A stretch of DNA of 64,000 bases from positions 8,378,001 through 8,442,000 of the forward strand of contig NZ_CP107968.1 of the NCBI RefSeq assembly GCF_036084755.1, read 5' to 3'. Under the pieces are notes generated by a model that had not been told where the DNA came from, did no database searches, and saw nothing but the letters and a program-made list of their open reading frames with translations. This document shows, one piece after another, positions 33,638 to 41,603 of this stretch; positions within the stretch are counted from its first letter, which is position 1; the number at the start of each line of letters is the position of its first letter. The DNA comes from Streptomyces sp. NBC_00370. GTDB taxonomy: Bacteria; Actinomycetota; Actinomycetes; Streptomycetales; Streptomycetaceae. The position numbers and the translations under genes were made by a program.

Positions 33638-36454
33638 TTGTCACAGTGGGCTCAGGCATTCGGTGCTCTGGGCGCGGTGGTCATGGTGGCTTTCGGCTGC
33701 GCGAACTGGCGCTTGCCCTTTCTGGAAAGGTACCGGCTGGGCGGTTTCGGCATCGGCATGCTGACCTGGGTACTGGCCCGCTTCGACGCCCCCGCGGGTG
33801 GCCCGCCATGGTGGTACGAGGCGGCGGGCAGTTGCGCCATGCTCCTCGCCGGTGCTTCCGGCGTGGTCCGGTCATTCCGTCGGCTCCGCACGAAGGACGA
33901 GATCGAGGACGACGGGCCGCTCCGTGCGGCCGAAGGCGACGCGGCCCTGCGGCACTACTTCAAGGCCGATCGCACGTCGTCCCTCGACTCGGCCATCGAC
34001 AACTACCGCGCTGCGGTGCGTGCGAGCGTCGGCACCCCGGCGCTCATACGTCACCATGCACACCTGCTGAGGTCATTGCGTATCCGCTACGAGCGGCTGC
34101 GCGATCGGGCCGATCTCGACGAGGCCGTCCACCTCGGCCGCCGGGTGCGTACTGCCACCGGACCAACACCCCACCGAGCCTTGCTGCTGACCGAGTTGAG
34201 TACGGCGCTGCGACTGCGCCACGACGACACGGGCGCCTCCGACGACCTGGCCGAGGCACGCGAGTGCGGCGCGGCGGCCGTCGCACTGCTCCACCCCCGG
34301 CACCTCCTCTTTCCTTTGTGCAGCTCTCGGCTCAGTTCCGTGATGCTCAGCTCCTACGAGTACACCCGCGACCCGCACCATCTCGACGAGGCCCTCGGCT
34401 GCCTGCGGCGGGGGCTCGTCTCGGCGGGCGAGCGTGGTTACACACGCACGGCCGACGAGATCCGGCTGTGTTTCCTGCTCACGGAAAGAGGCAGGCGGAC
34501 CGGGAGGGGCGGCGACCTGGCCGAGGCCGTTGCCGTCGGTAGCCGCACGCTGGACCGGATCGCGCCGGGGGACGCCCTGTATCCGTCGTGCCTGCACCAT
34601 GTCTCGGTCGCCGTCCGAGCCGGCCATGAAGCCGCCGAACAGAGGCCTGCGCCCCGGCCGCCGGCGGGCAGGCCGCACCGCACCTACCGGATCACCAGCC
34701 ATCGGCCCCGTCTGGAATGGGCCGAGCATCTCGCCCGGGAGGGACTGCTCGTCCTGGCGGACGAGGATCCCGAACAGGCGCGTCACCGCCTCAACCACGC
34801 CCTGGTCCTGTACGCACAGCACCGTGCGCATCCGGTGCCGGGCCTGCTCGACCAGGCCTTGGCGGCAGCACGTTCAGCGGCACGGCATCCGACGGCCGAC
34901 CTGCCGACGCGGATCCGGGCGGGGCTCGTCTGGGGCGACATCGCGACCGCCGAGAGCCGCCCCCCGGAGGCCGTCGAAGCGTACGAGACCGTCATTGGGC
35001 TGCTGCCGCGCCTTGCCTCGCACGAGTTGGCGCGCGCCGACCAGGAGGAACAGATCGCCCGCAGGCCGGGTGTCGCCGCGGCGGCGGCCACCAGCGCCCT
35101 GATGGCGGGCGAGCCCGCCAGAGCAGCTGCCCTCCTGGAGCACGGCCGCGGCATGCTGCTTTCCCGCACACTCGCCCTGCGTACCGACGCAACCGCGATG
35201 CGTGTGGCGCACCCGGCACTCGCGGCCGAACTGGAAGAAGCACGCCGGGAGTTGACGGCACCCGTATGCGACAGTGATCCGGAGGTTCGGCGCACGACCC
35301 GGCGGGCACAGGAGGCGCGCTGGGAACAGTTGCTGACGAGGATCAACGACCAGCCCGGGTTCGAGGACTTCGCCAGACCCCCGACGGCCGAGCAGTTGCG
35401 TACGCAGGGCGCTGACGGCCCACTGATTTACCTCACGGCCACGGCACGGGGCTCCAGCGCCGTCGTCGTCACCGCGCGGGACATCCGCGCGGTCCCCCTG
35501 AACATCACACCGGACGACGTAGAACGGCAGGTGGGGGTATTGCGGAGCTGCTTCGCGCCCGGAACCATCCACCGCGTCGACGCCCAGGGTCCGGCATTCG
35601 ACGTCCTGGGCTGGATGTGGGACGAGCTCGTCGCCCCCGCACTGTCCGTGGCTGACCTCGCCGCCGCACCCGGCCGGGATCTGCCGCGTGTGTGGTGGGT
35701 CCCCACCGGCATGCTTACGGCACTGCCGTTGCACGCGGCCGGCCATCACCGCGACGGTGGACCTGCTCTCCTGGACCGGGCGGTCTCCTCGTACACACCG
35801 ACCGTGCGGGCCCTGGCCGCCGCCCGTACCCGCTCCGGTGCCACAGTGCCGGACGGGAGCCGCCTTGTCGTGTCGGTGCCCTCGGCGCCGGGGACCATCA
35901 CGCTGCCGTCCGCTGTCGAAGAGGCGGACCTCGCGCGGGCGGCCGCTCCCGCCGCTGTAACAGTACTGACCGACGCGGCCGCCACCCGCGAGCGAGTTCT
36001 GGCGGAGCTGCCGCAGCACATGTGGGCACACTTCGCCTGCCACGCCGTCACCGATCCGAGCGCACCCTCGCGCAGCGGTCTGCTGCTCCACGATCACCTC
36101 GACACACCGCTCACGGTCGCCGACGTCTCCGCGTTGGATTTGCGCGGCTCGCGGCTGGCGTATCTCTCCGCCTGCGAGACGGCGGTGGTCGGGCCGCGCC
36201 ATCTGGACGAGGCGATCCACCTCGCTTCCGCCTTCCAGCTCGCCGGGTTCGCGCATGTCATCGCGACGCTGTGGCAGGTGCCCGACTTGGGTGCGTTCCA
36301 CCTGGCGAAGGCGATGTACGCGACGTTCGGAGAAGCGGCGCGAAGCGGCGGCGAGGTGGCACGAGTCGTCCACGAGGTGAACCGGCGGGGCCGCGACACG
36401 TTGTCCCCGAAGCTGCCAGGAGTGTGGGCGGCGCTGATGCACGTGGGCCCCTGA
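33638..36454 (+). CDS. Membrane-anchored TPR-CHAT caspase-like protease
   Basis: This ~938-residue protein has three N-terminal hydrophobic segments (about residues 10-90), a long helical repeat region of TPR type (about 110-560, with repeated LDEAVHLGRRV and LDEALGCLRRGL units) and a C-terminal CHAT domain. The caspase-type dyad is present: His802 in HFACHAVTDP and Cys846 in YLSACETAVV. TTG 33638 is proposed as start, with TGAGG 5 nt upstream; no ATG or GTG lies closer, and the first helix begins right after it. ATG 33683 would cut into that helix. CHAT proteases act in regulated proteolysis and in defence systems. It is the last gene of the A-B-CHAT operon. Confidence 0.85.
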   Translation: MSQWAQAFGALGAVVMVAFGCANWRLPFLERYRLGGFGIGMLTWVLARFDAPAGGPPWWYEAAGSCAMLLAGASGVVRSFRRLRTKDEIEDDGPLRAAEGDAALRHYFKADRTSSLDSAIDNYRAAVRASVGTPALIRHHAHLLRSLRIRYERLRDRADLDEAVHLGRRVRTATGPTPHRALLLTELSTALRLRHDDTGASDDLAEARECGAAAVALLHPRHLLFPLCSSRLSSVMLSSYEYTRDPHHLDEALGCLRRGLVSAGERGYTRTADEIRLCFLLTERGRRTGRGGDLAEAVAVGSRTLDRIAPGDALYPSCLHHVSVAVRAGHEAAEQRPAPRPPAGRPHRTYRITSHRPRLEWAEHLAREGLLVLADEDPEQARHRLNHALVLYAQHRAHPVPGLLDQALAAARSAARHPTADLPTRIRAGLVWGDIATAESRPPEAVEAYETVIGLLPRLASHELARADQEEQIARRPGVAAAAATSALMAGEPARAAALLEHGRGMLLSRTLALRTDATAMRVAHPALAAELEEARRELTAPVCDSDPEVRRTTRRAQEARWEQLLTRINDQPGFEDFARPPTAEQLRTQGADGPLIYLTATARGSSAVVVTARDIRAVPLNITPDDVERQVGVLRSCFAPGTIHRVDAQGPAFDVLGWMWDELVAPALSVADLAAAPGRDLPRVWWVPTGMLTALPLHAAGHHRDGGPALLDRAVSSYTPTVRALAAARTRSGATVPDGSRLVVSVPSAPGTITLPSAVEEADLARAAAPAAVTVLTDAAATRERVLAELPQHMWAHFACHAVTDPSAPSRSGLLLHDHLDTPLTVADVSALDLRGSRLAYLSACETAVVGPRHLDEAIHLASAFQLAGFAHVIATLWQVPDLGAFHLAKAMYATFGEAARSGGEVARVVHEVNRRGRDTLSPKLPGVWAALMHVGP

Positions 36455-36471
36455 ACCGCCGCCCACGAGGG

Positions 36472-36675
36472 TCACTCGTCGTCGGACGACTGGGCTACCG
36501 GCTCCGGAGCCGAGAGGGCCTCATGCGCGGGAGCGTTCGATGCGCTCGCGGGGTCCGACGGAGCCACCGCGGGCTCGGTGACGTCGTCCACCGGGGTGTG
36601 ACCCCGGCCCGCGACACCGCCGGGGAGCTGCAACTCCCGCTCGAACGGGGTGAGGTCGTGGTCGCTGATGCCCAT
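36472..36675 (-). CDS. 67-residue acidic protein of unknown function
   Basis: This ORF reads MGISDHDLTPFERELQLPGG and ends in ALSAPEPVAQSSDDE. It is rich in Ala, Pro, Asp and Glu, without membrane segments or cysteines, and is probably disordered. AGGTGA lies just ahead of the ATG at 36675, and the ORF starts 17 bp after the DUF6338 gene on the same strand, so it looks like the third gene of that operon. Its stop is 17 bp from the CHAT stop on the opposite strand. The composition would suit a small regulator, substrate or peptide tag, but nothing more specific can be said. Confidence 0.6.
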   Translation of the reverse strand: MGISDHDLTPFERELQLPGGVAGRGHTPVDDVTEPAVAPSDPASASNAPAHEALSAPEPVAQSSDDE

Positions 36676-36692
36676 TGGCTCACCTGTTCCGC

Positions 36693-37379
36693 TCAGTTGC
36701 CGTCCGGGGCGGGCGAGCCGTCCCGGGTGGTGCCGTCGTCGGGTGCTGCCGGGGGCGGCAGCAGGATCTCGAGTACGTCGGTGTCGGCGGCGCGTATGTA
36801 GAGCCCACCGGTCTGTTCGATCCTGCGGTGGAAGGTGCCGTCCGGCCGCATCAGCCACGCCGATTCCAGGTAGAGCTCCGTCGGGTGCGGATACGACGTG
36901 GCGTACGAGCGCGTGCCGTACCATCCGCCGATCCACACCCCGTCCCGCAGCCGCAACCGCACGAAGCACGAGCCGCGCTCCTGGAACAGCCGGTCCCATG
37001 CGGTGGGCGTGGCGCGAAAGCGCACCGTGCGCACCCTGCGCCGCTGCAAGAAGGTGACACCGGCCGCAGCGGCTGCCGGTGCGGCCACGAAGAGGCCCAG
37101 GACGAGTAGTCCAGCGAGCCTCGGCTCCTTGCTGAGATAGGACTGGCCGTCCGTGCCGACGCCCCTGATCACGCGGGTCAAGTAAGGTCCGGCGGCGATG
37201 AGGTAGAACGCGTCGAGCATCACCGACGCTGCGAGCGCCCGCATCACACGCTCGCCGAGATTGCGCTCCCCGGGTACCGGACCGCGCCAGTGCTCTCGGA
37301 GGAACTGGTAGGTGATCCCGGGCAGTACGACCATCACGAGCAGGGCCAACTGTACGACCGTGGAAGGTGCTTGTCCCAT
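36693..37379 (-). CDS. DUF6338 family membrane protein
   Basis: This 228-residue protein begins MGQAPSTVVQLALLVMVVLP and continues GITYQFLREHWRGPVPGERN, the signature I associate with DUF6338. Three membrane helices lie at about residues 8-24, 47-67 and 90-112. A cytoplasmic C-terminal domain follows with WDRLFQERGSCFVRLRLRDG and ESAWLMRPDGTFHRRIEQTGG, an SH3-like beta pattern. The ATG at 37379 overlaps the upstream gene's TGA by 1 nt (TGATG). DUF6338 proteins are often found near phage-defence or mobile loci, but no function is established. It faces the CHAT operon convergently. Confidence 0.75.
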   Translation of the reverse strand: MGQAPSTVVQLALLVMVVLPGITYQFLREHWRGPVPGERNLGERVMRALAASVMLDAFYLIAAGPYLTRVIRGVGTDGQSYLSKEPRLAGLLVLGLFVAAPAAAAAGVTFLQRRRVRTVRFRATPTAWDRLFQERGSCFVRLRLRDGVWIGGWYGTRSYATSYPHPTELYLESAWLMRPDGTFHRRIEQTGGLYIRAADTDVLEILLPPPAAPDDGTTRDGSPAPDGN

Positions 37380-37804
37380 CACACACCGCCCGGTCCGATA
37401 TCGGGGTCCCGTGCCATCCGCTCGGTGCCGACGGCGGCCGCAGTCAGTGCTCCAAGGACCGCGATGGCAGACACCGTGACCCACGGCTTCCGGTCCGCCA
37501 CCCACGCACCGATGGCCTGCTGCCGTACGTTCAGCTCGACCAGCAGTGCCGCCCCACCGGCCCAAGCGCCGGCGAGCACGGTCCGGCGGGCCGTCGTCAG
37601 CTTCGCGAGGAGCAAGGCTCCGGCCCCCAGAGCTGAGACCGCGCAGCCCAGCACCGCCGGGTCGCTTCCCAGGCCGAGCATCAGCCCACCGGTCATGACA
37701 AGGGCGGCGACACACAAGCGAGTACGGCGTTGCCGGCCACGTCGCAGTGCGGCGCCCGCGGCGACAATCACCAGCAGATCACCGACGAAGAGATACGCGT
37801 CCAC
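37379..37804 (-). CDS. Small multi-pass membrane protein
   Basis: This 141-residue protein is almost entirely hydrophobic, with five likely membrane helices (starting MDAYLFVGDLLVIVAAGAAL, then CVAALVMTGGLMLGLG, VLGCAVSALGAGALLLAKL, VLAGAWAGGAALLVELNV and WVTVSAIAVLGALTAAAVG). The GTG at 37804 has GGAG 5 nt upstream. Its stop overlaps the DUF6338 start, so the pair should be produced together and may form a complex in the membrane. No family recognised. Confidence 0.7.
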   Translation of the reverse strand: MDAYLFVGDLLVIVAAGAALRRGRQRRTRLCVAALVMTGGLMLGLGSDPAVLGCAVSALGAGALLLAKLTTARRTVLAGAWAGGAALLVELNVRQQAIGAWVADRKPWVTVSAIAVLGALTAAAVGTERMARDPDIGPGGV

Positions 37805-38132
37805 GCCGCTCCCGTCCCTGCACCGGCTGTTCGTATCGCGTAGCTCAGCGTACGGCAGCGAGCCTGTTCGCGCGGCAGGTTGTCGCGCCGATACAGCGAT
37901 ACGAGAAAGGGCGGCGCGACCGTCCTATCCGGCCCGGCCATGGCCGGGTGCACCAAGGACGAGTCGGATGCCGGCAGGGTCCGGCTCGCGAGGATCCTCC
38001 GCACGGCGGCGGAAGCGCTGCGTGCGCGTTACCCACTCAGACCTTGGCGGGATGGGAGGTGGGGCCCTTCAGGCGATCATTCCAGGGATCTTGGTGCTGA
38101 AGTGACACGAGGGCCGTCGAGCGGGGCACACG
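37805..38132. other. Intergenic region without recognisable gene
   Basis: About 330 bp between the divergent membrane-protein operon and the next gene. Short frames here lack ribosome sites and plausible composition. It probably holds both promoters, but none stands out. Confidence 0.4.
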
Positions 38133-38588
38133 ATGGACATGACTGAGCAACCACCATCGGAGCACAACAGTCCGGACCTTGCCCACCGCCGGCCGGCGCA
38201 TGTGGACGACGCCACCGTGAAGGCCTTGGGAACGCTGTCCGAGGCTCTTGAGACGGTCGAGCGGGCCCGCGGGCATCTCTACTCGTTCCATCAGCTCACC
38301 GGCGGTGCCGATCTTGCCTTGGGAGAGGCCGTGACACAGCTGCGTGCGGCCGGCCACCGAGAGCAGGCGGATGCGGTGGAGCGTGAGATTGTGGGCCGCA
38401 ACGTCATCCCCGGGCATTGGACCTTTCAGATCGTCGAGGAGTACAACCCGACCTACTACCGGCCGTTCGTGGAGACAGAGAAGCGGCTCCGGGAAGAACT
38501 TGTCGAAGGCCGCGAGCATCTGTACGAAGCGGAGATGAAAGAGCGTCGCCGAACACACGGCCACCCTGAGCACGGAGCCAGGCCGTGA
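38133..38588 (+). CDS. Conserved hypothetical protein
   Basis: This 151-residue soluble protein is charged and helical. Its core reads DATVKALGTLSEALETVERARG then HLYSFHQLTGGADLALGEAV and QADAVEREIVGRNVIPGHWT, followed by a long charged helix (ETEKRLREELVEGREHLYEA). I recall similar proteins in many actinobacteria (mycobacteria and streptomycetes), without assigned role. ATG 38133 has GCGGGG nearby as a weak ribosome site; ATG 38139 is an alternative two codons on. The C-terminal amphipathic helix suggests oligomerisation. The GTG of the next small ORF overlaps its stop. Confidence 0.65.
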   Translation: MDMTEQPPSEHNSPDLAHRRPAHVDDATVKALGTLSEALETVERARGHLYSFHQLTGGADLALGEAVTQLRAAGHREQADAVEREIVGRNVIPGHWTFQIVEEYNPTYYRPFVETEKRLREELVEGREHLYEAEMKERRRTHGHPEHGARP

Positions 38589-38821
38589 CGGTAAGGGTTG
38601 GTGAATCCTGTTTCTGCTCTGAGGACAGGGAACTGGCGGCCCTGCAGGAGGAAGAGATCGCTCTTCGCGGCCAGGTTGTCGCCGACACATCCGATGTGAC
38701 GGGGGACGCCGCCACTCTCGTTCGGGTGTCCTACGCACAGGCGCTTCACGGTGCCGAACTGCGGCCGAGCGCGAAGTCCCGTACCCGCCGGCGGGGTTCG
38801 GCCCGCCGGCGTGCGTGCTGA
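38585..38821 (+). CDS. Possible small basic-tailed ORF, doubtful
   Basis: This 78-codon frame starts with a GTG overlapping the previous stop (GTGA at 38585-38588), the only real argument for it. It reads MTVRVGESCFCSEDRELAAL with an acidic middle and an Arg-rich end (KSRTRRRGSARRRAC). It has no recognisable domain, and its end points toward the convergent CGNR gene 27 bp away. It may be a decayed end of a gene or non-coding. Confidence 0.25.
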   Translation: MTVRVGESCFCSEDRELAALQEEEIALRGQVVADTSDVTGDAATLVRVSYAQALHGAELRPSAKSRTRRRGSARRRAC

Positions 38822-38848
38822 GGCAGGGCCATCGCAGCTGTACCGCCG

Positions 38849-39517
38849 TCAACGGGCTCGTTGGGTACGGGAGTAGTGCCGCCGGGCCCGGTCCCGGTTG
38901 CCGCAGTCGCCGGAGCTGCACCAGCGCCGGGTCCCGCTGCGACTGCCGTCCAGGAAGAACCAGCCGCAGCCGGGGCCTTCGCAGCGCCGGATCCGGGCGA
39001 GAGACGTGCCCGCGAGCAAGTCCTCCGCGCTGAGGGCGAGTATGTTCAGCAGATCTCCGAACCTGGTCATACCGAGCTGCCAGCGCAACGGAAAGTCCGG
39101 CGCCAGCTCCGCTTCCTCCCGGGCCCGCAGGATCGTCCGGCGCAGGGAGCGCCATTCCGCCGACGGCGGCGACTCTCCGTCCACGAGGGCGTCCAAAACG
39201 GTGGACAGCACTGCGCGGAAGTCCGCCAGCGCAGCCCGCTCGGCTCCGGCCCGCACTGAGTCCCGCGGCTGTTCGGCGGTGGCCGTGACCAGCGGCCCGC
39301 ACTGATCGTCGTCGAGCACCCCTGCCCGCACGGCCCAGCGGAGCCACCCTTCGTCGCCTGTCACGCGTTCGACGCGCCGGCTGTCGTCCGTGCGCCACGC
39401 GACGGTGTTGGCGAAGTCCAGCGCCGGGTGGCCGCCGACGAGGGACGTCCCCGCATCGGCGGTGTGCGCGCTGCGGCCTGCCCTGGACACGCCGGTTCCG
39501 CTCTGCTCTGTCGTCAC
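38849..39517 (-). CDS. CGNR zinc-finger/ABATE-domain regulator
   Basis: This 222-residue protein has an N-terminal ABATE domain (GGHPALDFANTVAWRTDDSR near residue 30) and the C-terminal CGNR zinc finger: CEGPGCGWFFLDGSRSGTRR then WCSSGDCGNRDRARRHY, with four zinc-ligand Cys. Such proteins are predicted stress or metabolite-responsive DNA binders. The GTG at 39517 has no ribosome site, but TAGAAT lies 6 nt upstream on the minus strand, so the mRNA may be leaderless. It is divergent from azlCD across a strong nested palindrome, the likely site of autorepression and azl control. Confidence 0.85.
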   Translation of the reverse strand: MTTEQSGTGVSRAGRSAHTADAGTSLVGGHPALDFANTVAWRTDDSRRVERVTGDEGWLRWAVRAGVLDDDQCGPLVTATAEQPRDSVRAGAERAALADFRAVLSTVLDALVDGESPPSAEWRSLRRTILRAREEAELAPDFPLRWQLGMTRFGDLLNILALSAEDLLAGTSLARIRRCEGPGCGWFFLDGSRSGTRRWCSSGDCGNRDRARRHYSRTQRAR

Positions 39518-39532
39518 TGCACCATTCTATCT

Positions 39533-39566
39533 CTCTAACACCCATAACCGCTTATGACTGTTAGAG
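39533..39566. promoter_or_regulatory. Nested palindromic operator between CGNR gene and azlC
   Basis: CTCTAACA (39533-39540) and TGTTAGAG (39559-39566) are perfect arms. Inside them CATAA (39543-39547) and TTATG (39552-39556) are a second perfect pair on the same centre. The dyad separates two apparently leaderless starts, so one bound dimer could block both promoters. Confidence 0.7.
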
Positions 39567-39574
39567 TAGCCGTC

Positions 39575-40354
39575 ATGGGTACCGCTCAGCCGGCCCGTAC
39601 CGGCTCAACTCCGCGTCAGAGCTTCCGTTCCGGACTCACCCTCGGGTCAGGGATGGCGGCGGCCTCTTTCCTGCTCGCCATCAGCTTCGGCGCGATCACC
39701 CAGACCTTGGGCTGGGGCCCGGTTGCCGCCGTGGTCTGCTCGCTCACGGTCTTTTCCGGATCGGCCCAGTTCGCGCTGGTGGCGGCGCTCGGCTCGGGCG
39801 GCAGCGCCCTTACGGCGGTCACGGCCGCCGCCCTGATCAACAGCCGGTTCCTGCCCATGGGCATCGCGGTCGCCGGCGATCTGCGCGGCGGCCGTCTGCG
39901 CAAGGCCCTGGAGGGTCAGGCGGTCGTGGACGGTTCCTGGGCGGCCGCCTATCGAGGAGGTGGCCGGTTCGACCGCCACTTGCTCTTCGGCGCGAGCGCC
40001 GTTCAGTGGCCGGCGTGGGTCGCCGGCACCGCGCTGGGGGTCGCCCTCGCGCCGGATCCGGAGCTGCTGCACACCCTGGGGCTCGACGTCCTGACACCGG
40101 CGCTGTTCGTGTTGCTCTTGATGGACGAGCTGGCGAGGGAACGGGCCAACCGGCTGCCGGCCGCGCTCGGCGCCGCCATCGCCGCAGGACTGCTTCTCGT
40201 CCTGCCGGCGGGACCCGCGCTGATCGGCGCGGCGTTCGCGGCTCTGATCGCCCTCGTCAAACGCCCGCCCCGCCGTTCCGGCCCCGGCTCGGAGTCGCAC
40301 TCCGGCTCCCACTCCGCATCCGAATCCGACCGCAGCAGGGAGGCCGCGTCATGA
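39575..40354 (+). CDS. azlC: AzlC family branched-chain amino acid exporter subunit
   Basis: This 259-residue membrane protein has the AzlC signature: FRSGLTLGSGMAAASFLLAISFGAITQ at the first helix, CSLTVFSGSAQFALVAALG, and NSRFLPMGIAVAGDL. It pairs with AzlD to export branched-chain amino acids or analogues. ATG 39575 lacks a ribosome site. TAGAGT 7 nt upstream suggests a leaderless transcript, so this start is preferred over the GTG at 39554. The last ~25 residues are Ser/Arg/His-rich. Its stop overlaps azlD. Control by the divergent CGNR protein is likely. Confidence 0.88.
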   Translation: MGTAQPARTGSTPRQSFRSGLTLGSGMAAASFLLAISFGAITQTLGWGPVAAVVCSLTVFSGSAQFALVAALGSGGSALTAVTAAALINSRFLPMGIAVAGDLRGGRLRKALEGQAVVDGSWAAAYRGGGRFDRHLLFGASAVQWPAWVAGTALGVALAPDPELLHTLGLDVLTPALFVLLLMDELARERANRLPAALGAAIAAGLLLVLPAGPALIGAAFAALIALVKRPPRRSGPGSESHSGSHSASESDRSREAAS

Positions 40355-40659
40355 CACCGTGGCTCGCCATCGGCGCTGTCGCGCTCATCAGCTTCGCCTT
40401 CAAGGCAGTCGGCCCCGCGGTCCTCGGCGACCGCGAACTGCCCCCGCGCGCCCGCTCGGTGATCGCGCTCCTGGCGCCCGCGCTGCTCGCCGCGTTCGTC
40501 GTGGTGAACGTCGTAGGCGCGGGATGGCGCGACCTGGACCCGACCATGGTTGCCGGACTCGCCGCCGTACCCGCACTGCGGCTGTGCAGGGCACCGCTGC
40601 CGGTGGCGATCCTGGGCGCCGTCGTCGTGACGGCGCTCCTGCGGCTGGTCACCGGGTGA
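40351..40659 (+). CDS. azlD: AzlD family branched-chain amino acid exporter subunit
   Basis: This 102-residue membrane protein has about four helices: TPWLAIGAVALISFAFKAVG, SVIALLAPALLAAFVVVNVV and a C-terminal ILGAVVVTALLRLVTG. The length and pattern are those of AzlD, the small partner of AzlC. ATG 40351 overlaps the azlC TGA (ATGA), as is usual for this pair. Confidence 0.87.
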   Translation: MTPWLAIGAVALISFAFKAVGPAVLGDRELPPRARSVIALLAPALLAAFVVVNVVGAGWRDLDPTMVAGLAAVPALRLCRAPLPVAILGAVVVTALLRLVTG

Positions 40660-41491
40660 GGGCATAAGGGGAGACGTCCACCCCCTCAAGGACCACACGA
40701 CGTTCGGCCGCGCGCAGCAGCGCCACCCCCGGCGCGACATCGGCGCCGGCGAAGTCACCGTGACTTCCTGGCCTTGACCACGGTTTCCCAGCTGCCCACC
40801 CACCGGGCGATCCTCGGGGAGCCGCTGGCCACCGTCTCCCTCGGTTGATCGTTTTTGCGGTGAAGGCGGTCCTCCGGTCGGGTGAGCATCCCGTGGTTCC
40901 TACCCAGTGGGGCGGGGCCCGGGCTGCAATCTGATGCGTCATCAAGACTCTGCGTGCCTGTGTGCTGGCTTCCCTCACCGTCCAGCCTCTGCTGACTGTG
41001 ATTCCCGCGCAGGCCGCCGAGATGCCGCTTGCCGACGGTGTCCGGGCCCTGCCGCTCGCCGGGGAGTCGCGGGTCCGACCGCCAGTTCGTGAGAGGTTCG
41101 CGAAGGCCTTTGGGACTACTGGAAAGCAGCAGCCGGTGCTGCGGTGGGTCTGCGATCCGGCGCCTAATCAGCCTCGGTGGCTCGTGGCGGCGTTGGCCGG
41201 GCGCCGCCACGGTCTGTGTGGGGACCGATCTGAGCGGGGAGTGCGGTCGGCGTGGAACCACTCGTGGTCGGGGGCGCCTTCCGCGATGGTGGCAAGCCAC
41301 TGGCGGAAGGCGTACGGCAGTCCAACGGCGGGTGACAGCCCGCGCTCCCTCGGCAAACGGGCGCACTCATCCGGGGAAAGGGACGCGCTCACCCGGGGAA
41401 GCGACGCACCGGGCCCACCTCGACGCCGAGCAGCCGCCAGGCAGCCAGCGCCCGCCGCTCGCGCCCCTCTCGCACTGAACGAGTCAGGATC
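40660..41491. other. Decayed region of gene fragments
   Basis: About 830 bp hold no intact gene. Just after azlD a plus-strand frame ends in LTTVSQLPTHRAILGEPLAT then VSLG and a stop (about 40775-40850). A minus-strand frame reads DVAPGVALLRAAERRVVLEG toward 40660. Both look like C-terminal scraps of unrelated genes. The nuclease-leader remnant is listed separately. From 41080 to 41490 I see nothing convincing. Confidence 0.45.
40938..41080 (+). pseudogene. N-terminal remnant of a secreted HNH-nuclease-type protein
   Basis: The frame reads IKTLRACVLASLTVQPLLTV followed by IPAQAAEMPLADGVRALPLA and GESRV, then turns into unrelated sequence. This is a signal peptide with AQA cleavage site followed by the opening LPLADAI...LPxAxESR of secreted Streptomyces HNH (DUF1524) nucleases, from memory. 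The start codon is not obvious (a GTC stands where ATG or GTG is expected) and the catalytic region is gone. Confidence 0.5.
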
Positions 41492-41520
41492 ATTGACGAG
41501 ATGGTCAATCAAACTGACTA
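41492..41520. promoter_or_regulatory. MarR-type dyad left of the MarR gene
   Basis: ATTGAC (41492-41497) and GTCAAT (41504-41509) form a perfect inverted repeat with a 6-bp spacer, and TGACTA follows at 41515-41520. TGACTA is also the half-site unit in the promoter on the other side of this MarR gene. The gene it once served may be among the decayed fragments. Confidence 0.5.
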
Positions 41521-41603
41521 GGTAGCGGTGCAGCCCAAGCCTGTGAGTACTGGCGTCTCGGCGATGCGGGATTCGGGGGCGGACGGCTCGGCGCGGCTGG
41601 GAG

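Noticed and set aside
37880..38146. An 88-codon plus-strand frame before the hypothetical gene at 38133
   Set aside because: Overlaps the downstream start, no ribosome site and composition unlike coding DNA.
41168..41512. A 114-codon minus-strand frame beside the left MarR dyad
   Set aside because: Start and composition are unconvincing; it may be a decayed gene but cannot be supported as intact.
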